Shown here one piece after another: positions 36,342-44,614 of a stretch of 64,000 bases of DNA. This DNA comes from RQOF01 sp964394475 (GTDB taxonomy: Bacteria > Calditrichota > Calditrichia > RBG-13-44-9). The stretch is from assembly GCA_964394475.1 (NCBI GenBank), contig CAYMXZ010000001.1:1-64000 (forward strand). Reading direction: 5' to 3'. The position numbers and the translations under genes are program-made. The stretch's first letter is position 1. Every line of letters begins with the position of its first letter. The notes beneath the pieces are model-generated. The model was given only the letters and a program-made list of their open reading frames with translations. It was not told the DNA's origin and made no database searches.

Positions 36342-36461
36342 GTCTGTTTATTTCCCGACCACCATCGAATTTACACACAGTTAAAAGAGAAATTCAAGAT
36401 TTGTTTTGGAATCGTTAATTTCCAACTCCGGAAATCAGTATATAAATATCACGGAAATAAT

Positions 36462-38825
36462 TTATTCCCGGATAATCAAAAATTTTCCCGCTTTTGAGTT
36501 GCCCGCTTCATCGGTAATCATATAGATATAAACGCCGCTGGACACCAACCGCCCTTCATTATTACGGCAATTCCAGCGGGCGAAACTGCCAAAAAAATCC
36601 AGACTGTTTTTCAGATTCAACGTGCGCACCAATCGCCCGGTCGAAGTCAAGACCTTGATTTCGCTGTTGGGCGTTAAATTGCGGAAATAAATATAATTTT
36701 CCCGGCCCTCAGCAATTTGTAATGGAGAAGGACCCACCTGGTGCTGATCAAGACTTTTGAGAGGTGTGGTAAAAGGATTACTGCGCAATATAGCTAATCC
36801 GGATAACGTCGTGCAGTACACATCACCGGTTTGGGCATCCACGTACACTCCACGGATTTCCTGGCTGGGTAGATTGGTAAAATAGATATTCTGCCCGGTC
36901 ACTTCGCTGGTCTTGGGCACAAAATGAACCCAGCTCTTTTGGTCAAAAGGTGAACTGCGGGAGAGCAGGAGACTTAAACCCTGATCAGTGGCGAACCACT
37001 TGTTATTTTCTGAATCCACAAAAATTCCGTTTATTTTTAAGCCTATCGGCTGATAATCTTCTCGGAAATCATAGACATAGCCGTTAAAATAGGCATTCAG
37101 TCCGGCCACCGTCCCAAACCAGACATACCCATCCTGATCGCTGGCGATGGCGAAACAGGAATTATTTTTAATATTATCGGTTTCAGTATATTTTGACCAG
37201 ACAATATTCTGAGAATCCTGGAAGCGCATAGAAACGATTCCATAGCGATCGGTTCCAATCCAGTTATTGTTGAATATATCGCTGGTAATCACTGCGGCCG
37301 GGGCTCCTTCAATTTGCAACTCTTCGCCAATTTGAATTTTTTCCCAACTGGTGCTGTCGTAAGCCTGTACACCAAAGGAAGTGCCGTTATAACGAATGAT
37401 CGGTCTCCCACTTCTCACAGCCGGAGTGATAATCCAGATACAATTCCGGAATCTGTCTACTAAGAAATCAGTCACAACTAAAAGATTGGGAGCGTTCACG
37501 GTGTAGGAGAGAAAATGTCGGACGGAATCAGGGGGGTAGACCATGATGGTATCATTCTCGGTGGCAGAAGAAATCCATAACAAACCCGGATCAACATAAT
37601 TATTGAAATGATAAAATATGAAATCAGGATCGATGATCAGCATCCCTCCATTCCAGGTACCGATCCACATATTATTTTGATCATCTTCTATTACTTTTTG
37701 AGCCGAGGCGGTGTTCTGCCAACCCCCTAAATAACGAAAATTTTTCCACTGCCCGTCCGGAAATAAAACGGAGAAACCTTTGGCTCTTTGATCGGAATAA
37801 ATTCCTGATGTCACCCATAGTTCTCTTCGACTATTCAGGATGAGACTTCCCAGAATGTTATCCACCGGCCCATTAAATCGGATGGTTTGAAGGCTTCTGG
37901 TGTTTAATAATCCCTGTTCAGCAAAACTGACCCAAAAACCACCGTTGGGATCAGGAATAAAATCATTAATGGTATTCACCGATGTGGAATATTGTGGAGA
38001 AAAATCGTTATTTTGAAAATGATAAATTGTCCTGGAATTATCGATAAATATTTGTGATTGATTTATCTGGATATGTCTGATAGCGAGATTGCCAAAATTT
38101 TGAAAATTTTCTTGATAATAAATAGACAGTCCGGTACTGGTACCTATTAGAAGGCTATCGGCTTTTACTGCCAGAGATAAAATAGTGTTGTGTGGAAGCC
38201 CATTACTGGTGGTATATGATCTCCAATTTCCAGCCGATTTTAGATTATTATTCAAGAAATTACCCGGTGCAGAAAATAATCCGTTATTGCTTGCTACCCA
38301 TATCTTATGCTGAAAATATATGATTTGCTGGAAAGTATCAAAATCTCGATTGAAATTGGTAAAAAAATCCCTGAATTGATAGCGTTGTCTTTCCTGATCG
38401 TATAGATACACCGCGATTAATTTTTTGCATCCGATCCATAAAGTATCTTCCACCGCCTCTATCGAGAAAATCTCATTTCCCTTTAAACTGTAATCTTCGG
38501 TAATTAATTGGCCATTTTTCTGGAAAAATGAAACGATTCCACCACTGGTGGCAGCAATGAAAGTACCTCGAGCTGTAAAGGCGCCGGTGGTAAACTGATG
38601 ATCCGTTAATCCATTTTCCACTGTAATTTTTTGATAGAGATTGGAGGAGAGAGGATAAATGATCAGTCCACCGGTTGTGAGTAAATAAAGAGTATCCTGG
38701 CTGCTCAGAATGTCTTTAACATCATTGGAGTTTGTTATAATTTCCCAATTAAAATTAATTGCCAATACATGGAGAGGAATAACGCACATGAAAAAGATAA
38801 TAAAGGATAATTTAGTTCGATTCAT
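36462..38825 (-). CDS. Exported two-component-regulator-propeller-like protein with FlgD/T9SS-type C-terminal domain
   Basis: 787-residue extracytoplasmic protein. A signal peptide (about 1-23) is followed by many Trp/Asp-rich propeller blades of the 'Reg_prop' type (GGLIIYPLSSN, DTLWIGCKKLIAV, KIWVASNNGLFSA, NMWIGTWNGGMLII, YVWFGTVAGLNAYF, NKWFATDQGLSLL), probably two seven-bladed propellers. The end (about 700-787) is an FlgD-Ig-like domain with NSEIKVLTSTGRLVRTLNLK, NEGRLVSSGVYIYMITDEAG and AGKFLIIRE, as in T9SS cargo or surface proteins. No kinase or DNA-binding domain is attached. The frame begins at a GTG (38834), but ATG 38825 has AGGTG upstream and a better leader. It follows ribH by about 90 bases; I doubt a functional link. 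Confidence 0.85.
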   Translation of the reverse strand: MNRTKLSFIIFFMCVIPLHVLAINFNWEIITNSNDVKDILSSQDTLYLLTTGGLIIYPLSSNLYQKITVENGLTDHQFTTGAFTARGTFIAATSGGIVSFFQKNGQLITEDYSLKGNEIFSIEAVEDTLWIGCKKLIAVYLYDQERQRYQFRDFFTNFNRDFDTFQQIIYFQHKIWVASNNGLFSAPGNFLNNNLKSAGNWRSYTTSNGLPHNTILSLAVKADSLLIGTSTGLSIYYQENFQNFGNLAIRHIQINQSQIFIDNSRTIYHFQNNDFSPQYSTSVNTINDFIPDPNGGFWVSFAEQGLLNTRSLQTIRFNGPVDNILGSLILNSRRELWVTSGIYSDQRAKGFSVLFPDGQWKNFRYLGGWQNTASAQKVIEDDQNNMWIGTWNGGMLIIDPDFIFYHFNNYVDPGLLWISSATENDTIMVYPPDSVRHFLSYTVNAPNLLVVTDFLVDRFRNCIWIITPAVRSGRPIIRYNGTSFGVQAYDSTSWEKIQIGEELQIEGAPAAVITSDIFNNNWIGTDRYGIVSMRFQDSQNIVWSKYTETDNIKNNSCFAIASDQDGYVWFGTVAGLNAYFNGYVYDFREDYQPIGLKINGIFVDSENNKWFATDQGLSLLLSRSSPFDQKSWVHFVPKTSEVTGQNIYFTNLPSQEIRGVYVDAQTGDVYCTTLSGLAILRSNPFTTPLKSLDQHQVGPSPLQIAEGRENYIYFRNLTPNSEIKVLTSTGRLVRTLNLKNSLDFFGSFARWNCRNNEGRLVSSGVYIYMITDEAGNSKAGKFLIIRE

Positions 38826-38911
38826 GAAAAACACCTGTGAATGGTTCGGCTCATTTCAATTACCTATTAAACGGGATTTCGAATATATTGATTTATTGTA
38901 TGTCGATTTTT

Positions 38912-39379
38912 TCAGGATAATTTGGGCAACAGATCGGCCATTTCAATTGCCGAAAGGGCGGCATCCCAACCCTTGTTGCCGGCTTTTGTACCCGCTCGTT
39001 CGATTGCTTGTTCCAGAGTATCAGCGGTAATAATTCCAAAAATTACTGGTTTGCCAGTCTCCATAGAAGAGTGGGCTATTCCTTTTGCCACCTCAGCCGC
39101 GATATATTCGAAATGCGGAGTTGCTCCGCGGATCACCGCTCCCAGACAGATGACGGCATCATACTGGTTGCTTTTGGCTAACCGGTGGGCGACAGTTGGA
39201 ATTTCAAAAGAGCCGGGCACCCAAAAAATCCGGATGTCTTTTTCATTTGCCTTATGCCTGTATAAACAATCCAGTGCCCCTTCCAATAATTTGGAGGAAA
39301 TAAATTCATTAAAACGGCTAATGACAATAGCGAATTTACGCTTTTCGGCAGAAAGCATTCCTTGAATATGTTCTGGCAT
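38912..39379 (-). CDS. ribH: 6,7-dimethyl-8-ribityllumazine synthase
   Basis: Condenses 5-amino-6-ribitylaminouracil with dihydroxybutanone phosphate, the penultimate step of riboflavin synthesis. 155 residues, normal for the family, with AIVISRFNEFISSKLLEGAL, WVPGSFEIPTVAHRLAKS, CLGAVIRGATPHFEYIAAEV and the C-terminal GNKGWDAALSAIEMADLL. The frame opens at ATG 39397, but ATG 39379 has AGGGG 8 bases upstream and gives the usual N terminus. It is the last gene of the ribDE-BA-H operon, 89 bases after ribBA. Confidence 0.97.
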   Translation of the reverse strand: MPEHIQGMLSAEKRKFAIVISRFNEFISSKLLEGALDCLYRHKANEKDIRIFWVPGSFEIPTVAHRLAKSNQYDAVICLGAVIRGATPHFEYIAAEVAKGIAHSSMETGKPVIFGIITADTLEQAIERAGTKAGNKGWDAALSAIEMADLLPKLS

Positions 39380-39468
39380 AATTTTTTCCCCTATCATATG
39401 TGAAAGTAATACAGCATTTAAAATTTATCAAGTACTGAATTTATCTCTATAACTAATTTTGTTCAATT

Positions 39469-40698
39469 TTAGGGATTTGGTTTTTTATCGAATAACAACA
39501 AGTGTCCTAGTTTTTCCTTTTTGGTTTTTAAGTACCCTTCATTAATTGGATTTGGAGAAATTTGAATCGGCACCCGTTCCAGAATTTCTAATCCGTAACC
39601 CTGCAGACCCACTACCTTTTTGGGATTGTTGGTCATTAACCTTATTTTTTTAATTCCCAGATCCAGCAGCATCTGAGCACCCAAACCATAATCTCGCAAA
39701 TCAGCTTTGAATCCCAACATTTCATTGGCTTCGACAGTATCTTTACCTTCATCCTGTAATTTGTAGGCTAAAATCTTGTTGGGGAGCCCGATCCCCCGTC
39801 CTTCCTGGCGCATGTAAAGTAAAGCTCCCCGTCCTTCTTTTTCAATTTGCTGGAGAGCATGGTGAAGTTGATCGCCGCAATCACAGCGCAATGAACCGAA
39901 AGTATCACCGGTAAGACATTCCGAATGGACTCTTACCAGCACAGGTTTGCCGTCTGCCACATCGCCCTTTACCAGTGCCAGATGATGATCTTTAGGGTCA
40001 AGTGTGTTTTCATAAAGAATTAATTGAAATTGTCCATAGGCGGTGGGAAGCTTCACTTCGGTAATTCGTTTTACCAGTTTTTCGCGCCGCCTTCGATACT
40101 TAATGAGGTCCGCGATGGTAATCATCTTCAGTTGGTGCTGTTGGGCAATTTTCTGCAAAGTAGGAACACGGGCCATGTGGCCATCTTCATCAAGGATTTC
40201 ACATAAGACCCCCGAAGGATTCATGCCGGCCATCTGGGTGAGATCAATCACCGCTTCAGTGTGACCTGCCCGCCGTAAAACTCCACCTGGCTTGGCAATG
40301 AGCGGAAAAATATGTCCCGGCCGTGCCAGATCATGTGGTTTGGTTTTGGGATCAATAGCGGTCTTGATAGTTAAAGCTCTATCGTAAGCCGATACGCCGG
40401 TGGTGGTGCCATGACGGGCATCGATGGTTACCGTAAAGGCAGTTCCATGCAGAGCGGTATTATAATCCACCATGTTATCAAGCTCTAATTCTTGCGCGCG
40501 TTTTTCGGTGAGAGCCAGACAGACAATCCCCCGGCCGAACTTGGTCATAAAATTAATAGCCTCGGAAGTTACCTTCTCGGCAGCCATGATGAAATCTCCC
40601 TCGTTCTCCCGATCTTCATCATCGACGACAATTAAAATTTTACCCTGTCGGAGGTCTTCCAGAGCTTCTTCAATCGTTGAGAAAACAGGTTTTACCAT
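39469..40698 (-). CDS. ribBA: Bifunctional DHBP synthase / GTP cyclohydrolase II
   Basis: Fusion of 409 residues supplying both precursors of riboflavin. The first half (1-200) is dihydroxybutanone-phosphate synthase with DDEDRENEGDFIMAAEK and a TTGVSAYDRALTI region. The second (about 205-400) is GTP cyclohydrolase II with VRVHSECLTGDTFGSLRCDC (zinc Cys residues), MRQEGRGIGL and the C-terminal NNPKKVVGLQGYGLEI. All catalytic motifs seem intact in both halves. It lies 19 bases after ribE in the riboswitch-controlled operon. Confidence 0.97.
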   Translation of the reverse strand: MVKPVFSTIEEALEDLRQGKILIVVDDEDRENEGDFIMAAEKVTSEAINFMTKFGRGIVCLALTEKRAQELELDNMVDYNTALHGTAFTVTIDARHGTTTGVSAYDRALTIKTAIDPKTKPHDLARPGHIFPLIAKPGGVLRRAGHTEAVIDLTQMAGMNPSGVLCEILDEDGHMARVPTLQKIAQQHQLKMITIADLIKYRRRREKLVKRITEVKLPTAYGQFQLILYENTLDPKDHHLALVKGDVADGKPVLVRVHSECLTGDTFGSLRCDCGDQLHHALQQIEKEGRGALLYMRQEGRGIGLPNKILAYKLQDEGKDTVEANEMLGFKADLRDYGLGAQMLLDLGIKKIRLMTNNPKKVVGLQGYGLEILERVPIQISPNPINEGYLKTKKEKLGHLLLFDKKPNP

Positions 40699-40717
40699 TT
40701 GGTACTTCTCCCTTAAA

Positions 40718-41353
40718 TTAATATCCCCAATCTTTTATTTTTTCATATGTTAGAGAATTCGGTGTACTGGACAGCAAAAGTTTTTCCAGATAGCGCGGAA
40801 TGATATCAACCTCGATGTTGACTAAATCTCCTGCGTGCTTTTCCCGCAAGGTAGTATGCTGGGCCGTGTAAGGGATAATGCTGATTCCAATTAAATTGCC
40901 CTCCATTCTGGCAATGGTAAGGCTTATTCCGTCTACGGCAATGCTACCTTCCGGGATACAATAGCGTACAAATTCCGCTGGTAGGTGTATCTCCAAATAA
41001 TAATTTTCCGCTCGCTTATCCAGACGTTGAATCCTGGCGGTGCTGTTCACATGGCCTAAAACCAGATGTCCTCCCAGAGGAGTTTCTAAAGTAAGGGAGG
41101 TTTCTAAATTGACTTTGCGACCGATTTTATACTCTCCAAGGGTGGTCTTTTGTAATGTTTCTCCGACCGCCTGGACGGTAAATTCTCGCTCTTTCATCCG
41201 GATGACAGTCTGACAGGCACCATCAATAGCGATCGAATCATGAGCCTTTAATTTAGAAATAACCTTCGGAGCAGCAATGGTCAGCTCACGCCCGTCAGCC
41301 ATTTTTTTAATGTGAATTACTTCTCCGATTTCTTCGATTATTCCGGTAAACAT
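40718..41353 (-). CDS. ribE: Riboflavin synthase alpha subunit
   Basis: Dismutates two lumazine molecules to riboflavin and pyrimidinedione. 211 residues with two homologous barrels: MFTGIIEEIGEVI at the start and, in both halves, motifs such as SIAIDGACQTV / SIAVDGISLTI and GGHLVLGHVNSTA. The open frame continues upstream into the end of ribD, but MFTGII at 41353 is the invariant family start. It is separated from ribD by only four bases, so translation is probably coupled. Also named ribC in some systems. Confidence 0.97.
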   Translation of the reverse strand: MFTGIIEEIGEVIHIKKMADGRELTIAAPKVISKLKAHDSIAIDGACQTVIRMKEREFTVQAVGETLQKTTLGEYKIGRKVNLETSLTLETPLGGHLVLGHVNSTARIQRLDKRAENYYLEIHLPAEFVRYCIPEGSIAVDGISLTIARMEGNLIGISIIPYTAQHTTLREKHAGDLVNIEVDIIPRYLEKLLLSSTPNSLTYEKIKDWGY

Positions 41354-41357
41354 GGGT

Positions 41358-42470
41358 TTAATCCATAATGGATTGATAGTCACGATAACCCTCAATAATT
41401 GCCTGCTGATCAAGGATTTCAATATTTACATTTTTGAGTTTAATGGCATCCCCCAGGGTCTCAATTCCTAAATCACCTATACTCTGGATACCGGCCCCAA
41501 TCATCATGGGGGCAATAAAAAAGGAGATTTTGTCAAATAACCGTTGTTTGATGAAGCTGGTGAAAATTTCTCCACCCCCCTCAACCAGGATGGAAGTAAT
41601 TCTTTCGTTTGATAAGATTTCCAGGACTTTAGAGAGATTGGTAAATTTTTGCTGATCAGGCGCTAAATGAAATATTTTTATCCCCTGTTTGACTAATTTT
41701 TCTACTTTAGGATCATTTTCTGACTTTAAGGTAAAAATGATAGTTTTATGCTTTTCCTGGTCAGTGACTAAGTGGGAATCCAGAGGTATTTGCAGTTGAT
41801 CATCAAGCACAATTCGGAACGGATTTCTCCCTTCAACCAATCGGACGGTGAGAGAGGGATTATCTTTAAGTACCGTATTTATGCCCACCAGAACCGCATC
41901 GTATTCACTGCGCCATTGATGCACTTTACGAAGAGCATTCTGATTGGTAATCCATTTCGAATTTCCATTGCTGGTGGCGATACGTCCATCCAGTGATTGT
42001 GCGATTTTCAGATGGATGAAAGGTCGGTTATTCTTGATATAAAAGAAATATTTTTCGTTTAGTTTAATCGCTTCCTCTTTAAGAATCCCTACCTCTACCT
42101 CAATATGGTGCTGACGCAGAAGGTCAATTCCTCTGCCATTAACGTAGGGATTGGGATCTTTAGTGCAAATCACCACCCGTTTGATTTTTTCAGAAATAAT
42201 GCGTTCAGAACATGGTGGAGTTTTTTTATTTGGTATGCCGTTCAAACATGGTTCTAAATTGCAGTAAAGTGTAGCACTGGCTACCGATTCAGAAGCATTA
42301 TCGATGGCCATAATCTCAGCGTGTTTTTCTCCATACCGCTGATGATATCCCTCCCCAATAATTCGTTGATTTTTTACAATAACCGTACCAACCAGTGGAT
42401 TGGGTGAAGTATATCCTTTTCCCTTTTTAGCCAGTTCCAGTACCCTTTGCATGTAAAGCGCGTCATCCAC
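41358..42470 (-). CDS. ribD: Bifunctional riboflavin deaminase-reductase
   Basis: Deaminates and reduces the pyrimidine intermediate of riboflavin synthesis. The N-terminal deaminase (1-145) has the zinc site KHAEIMAIDNA with CNLEPCLNGIPNKKTPPCSE; the usual PCSHxGR is replaced by PCLNGIPNKK, but both Cys and the His-Ala-Glu are kept. The C-terminal reductase (about 150-370) has HLKIAQSLDGRIAT and ILVEGGGEI. I chose a GTG start at 42470, giving MDDALYMQRVLELAKKGKG; AAGGAG is 6 bases upstream. The ATG at 42494 would place that ribosome site inside the gene and start inside the terminator T tract. Length 370. First gene of the FMN-riboswitch operon. Confidence 0.95.
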   Translation of the reverse strand: MDDALYMQRVLELAKKGKGYTSPNPLVGTVIVKNQRIIGEGYHQRYGEKHAEIMAIDNASESVASATLYCNLEPCLNGIPNKKTPPCSERIISEKIKRVVICTKDPNPYVNGRGIDLLRQHHIEVEVGILKEEAIKLNEKYFFYIKNNRPFIHLKIAQSLDGRIATSNGNSKWITNQNALRKVHQWRSEYDAVLVGINTVLKDNPSLTVRLVEGRNPFRIVLDDQLQIPLDSHLVTDQEKHKTIIFTLKSENDPKVEKLVKQGIKIFHLAPDQQKFTNLSKVLEILSNERITSILVEGGGEIFTSFIKQRLFDKISFFIAPMMIGAGIQSIGDLGIETLGDAIKLKNVNIEILDQQAIIEGYRDYQSIMD

Positions 42471-42496
42471 GCTGTTCTCCTTGATTAGCTCCATTC

Positions 42497-42527
42497 AAAA
42501 AAAAACCCTGAATCATGGTCTTCAGGG
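42497..42527 (-). terminator. Riboswitch-controlled intrinsic terminator of the rib operon
   Basis: On the minus strand CCCTGAA, 8-base loop, TTCAGGG, then nine T residues. It lies 27 bases before the ribD start codon and after the FMN aptamer. The left arm lies inside GCCCTGAAGA (42519-42528), which is perfectly complementary to TCTTCAGGGC (42720-42729) in the aptamer P1 strand, so pairing of the two would break the terminator. This is an antiterminator arrangement that can be read directly. Confidence 0.9.
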
Positions 42528-42550
42528 CGCAATATAATAAAATATTGTGA

Positions 42551-42733
42551 GTAATCTTCTTTCATCCGGACTATACCGTCGGCACCGGAATTTAACCGGT
42601 TCTGGAAGTGCTCTAAAAAAAGTGTGCTTCTTTACTGCGTTTCTACACTCTTAACTCGTTCACACTTCCTCGCGGGCTATACCGCCGGTCAGGAATTCCC
42701 TTTGTCACCGGGTCACCTTGCCCTGAAGATTAC
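42551..42733 (-). promoter_or_regulatory. FMN (RFN) riboswitch
   Basis: Aptamer in front of ribD on the minus strand. P1 is a 9-bp perfect helix GTAATCTTC / GAAGATTAC (42725-42733 with 42551-42559). Conserved core strings are AGGGCAAGGTGA, TCCTGACCGGCGGTATAG, CCGCGAGG, and near the end TTCCGGTGCCGACGGTATAG, TCCGGATGAAAG. All match the RFN consensus, with a longer variable stem at about 42600-42660. FMN binding should hold P1 closed and let the terminator at 42497-42527 form, reducing riboflavin synthesis. Nothing looks degenerate. Confidence 0.96.
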
Positions 42734-42736
42734 AAA

Positions 42737-42765
42737 AATTTATTTTATTTTCTTAAATATGTCAA
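42737..42765 (-). promoter_or_regulatory. Sigma70-type promoter of the rib operon
   Basis: TTGACA (42760-42765) is a perfect -35 box, followed after 17 bases by TAAATT (42737-42742) as -10. Transcription would start within a few bases of the aptamer P1 helix, as expected for a riboswitch leader. Sequence only; the start site is not mapped. Confidence 0.65.
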
Positions 42766-42827
42766 GTATTTAAAAAATCTTCACTCTGCCTTAATTCAAT
42801 TAGAACTCTTCCATCGGCATAATGATT

Positions 42828-44219
42828 TTAGATTGACGTGCCCTCGGCGGAATTATTATCACCAGACGGTGTAAAGGATAGATTTCTCTGGAATAGAAAT
42901 GGTACGGTCATCATTAAGTAAGGAATCACCGGCATACGCAGTCGTGAGGCACCTAAAGGACCTACCATCACGGCAAAATAGCAGACGACCCCAACAATGA
43001 ACCATTTAAGTTCACGAGGTAAATGTCCTTTTAATATAAATACTATCAATGAAATAAATAGCAAAATATTTATTGATGCCATTAAAAATAAATAACCAAT
43101 TACCAGAGGTGGAATATTTTTTAACTGGTTTAAGATACCCACTATACCCTGTCGACTGATGAGATGAAAAAATCCGGTTTCCGCAGGCAGGCCCAGGAAT
43201 TGATAGATATCATAGCGACCGGGATCAATGAAGAAAAAGAATGCTCCCCTTAAATGGTAAAGACTATAATCAATGGCGTTAGCAGAGAGTACCGCGAAAC
43301 AGGATTTTTCTATCAAACGATTGCTTTCCGCAAAATTGAGCGTCTGAGTTTTTGATTCGAGTTCTAAAATGAATTTCTCAGCCTGTTCTGATCCATATTT
43401 ATAGGTGAGAAAAGAGTGAGTATTATAATACAATAGATTGAAATTTTTAATAGAACTGTAATGAAAATAACCAGTGTGAAAATAGTTTCTCATACTCCAT
43501 GAGGAAATTGTGAAAATAAAGAGCAGAGACATGACCACGATTTGTTTTCTTCGATCTCTCATAAATAACCAGAGGTGTAAAATCAGATTGGGAATCCAGA
43601 AATATAAAAGAATCGGTTTGGTGAGAACCGCCAGACTCACCGCTATATTATACCAGAACAGATGCTTCAATTGATGAGTTAACTGGAACTGTAAGAATTG
43701 AAGGAGTGCCCATAATAAAAAGGTTTGTAGTACTATTTCAGACATGATCATGTGAGTATAGATGATGTGGGAGGGATATAAAAGATATAGAATAAGAATC
43801 AGGTCTTTTGTTATGGAAGATAATTTAAAACAGGAAAGTATTTTCCATAATAGCAGGAGATTGAGAAGATATAGTGCGATTTGAGTTAGAATGATAAATT
43901 GGTGGTTTTTGAATACAAGAGTTGATAGGAAGATAAAAACTGGATAAAGGGGAGGGCGCCGGCTATACAGGGCAGGATTGATGGGCTGCTGGATATCTCC
44001 TGCATATAAAATAAAATGGTGTCTCACATTATCTGCGGCCTGCAAATATTCCCGTGAATCTGCCGTATACATCGTATTGGGATTTCTGAGAGTGTGAAAA
44101 CCGATCAATCCCTGCAAACAGATACCTGCAAGTATAATTAATAAGAGTGGTTGCTTTTTCATCCTTTGATGAATTTGTGAGACATTGCCTAACAAAGAAT
44201 GGCGAATTTTAATATTCAT
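42828..44219 (-). CDS. GT-C/PMT-like membrane glycosyltransferase
   Basis: Polytopic membrane protein of 463 residues with about 11 segments, starting after an N-terminal cytosolic stretch. The first periplasmic loop has NTMYTADSREYLQAADNV, placing an Asp in the catalytic position of GT39/ArnT-type enzymes, then INPALYSRRPPLYPVFIF, which is usual for this superfamily. Donor would be a polyprenyl-phosphate sugar; acceptor unknown. ATG 44219 has no clear ribosome site, while Met21 starts directly before the first membrane segment and is an alternative. It is downstream of the divergent cysS promoter region and not linked to the rib operon. Confidence 0.75.
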   Translation of the reverse strand: MNIKIRHSLLGNVSQIHQRMKKQPLLLIILAGICLQGLIGFHTLRNPNTMYTADSREYLQAADNVRHHFILYAGDIQQPINPALYSRRPPLYPVFIFLSTLVFKNHQFIILTQIALYLLNLLLLWKILSCFKLSSITKDLILILYLLYPSHIIYTHMIMSEIVLQTFLLWALLQFLQFQLTHQLKHLFWYNIAVSLAVLTKPILLYFWIPNLILHLWLFMRDRRKQIVVMSLLFIFTISSWSMRNYFHTGYFHYSSIKNFNLLYYNTHSFLTYKYGSEQAEKFILELESKTQTLNFAESNRLIEKSCFAVLSANAIDYSLYHLRGAFFFFIDPGRYDIYQFLGLPAETGFFHLISRQGIVGILNQLKNIPPLVIGYLFLMASINILLFISLIVFILKGHLPRELKWFIVGVVCYFAVMVGPLGASRLRMPVIPYLMMTVPFLFQRNLSFTPSGDNNSAEGTSI

Positions 44220-44614
44220 TTTTTTATCCGGGATGAATAACTATTGTGTGCCCATTAAATCTTCAGTAAGAACTTTTATTTATATGCTAAGAGAACAATA
44301 TTTCTATTTTAGATATACCTTCATTTAACAGCGATTGGAAAGCGATATATTTTCTCAGTCTCAACGGATCAACCCGAATTTTAAAATTTTTTTTGATTAT
44401 ATTTTCCAGACACTTTTTTATTTGAACTCACCGCTGATGCCATTCTGAAAATTACCCTAAAAATACTTATATTTAATGAAATTAGAAATATAAAAATTAT
44501 ACCACAATTTTTTCTAAAATTAGTTAACTTTATACCGTTTGATACGAATTCAGCAAAAGATATATAAAGATAAACAGCTGGATAATGAGAATTTTACGAT
44601 GAGGGGTATGAACA
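44220..44614. promoter_or_regulatory. Divergent intergenic region with candidate cysS promoter
   Basis: 395 bases, strongly AT-rich, between the GT-C gene (minus) and cysS (plus). On the plus strand TTGATA (44539-44544) and TATATA (44561-44566), 16 bases apart, form a plausible sigma70-type promoter about 50 bases before the cysS start. I find no T-box leader, RNA or small gene. Confidence 0.45.

Noticed and set aside
44220..44614. Possible T-box leader ahead of cysS
   Set aside because: No T-box consensus string or leader terminator is visible.
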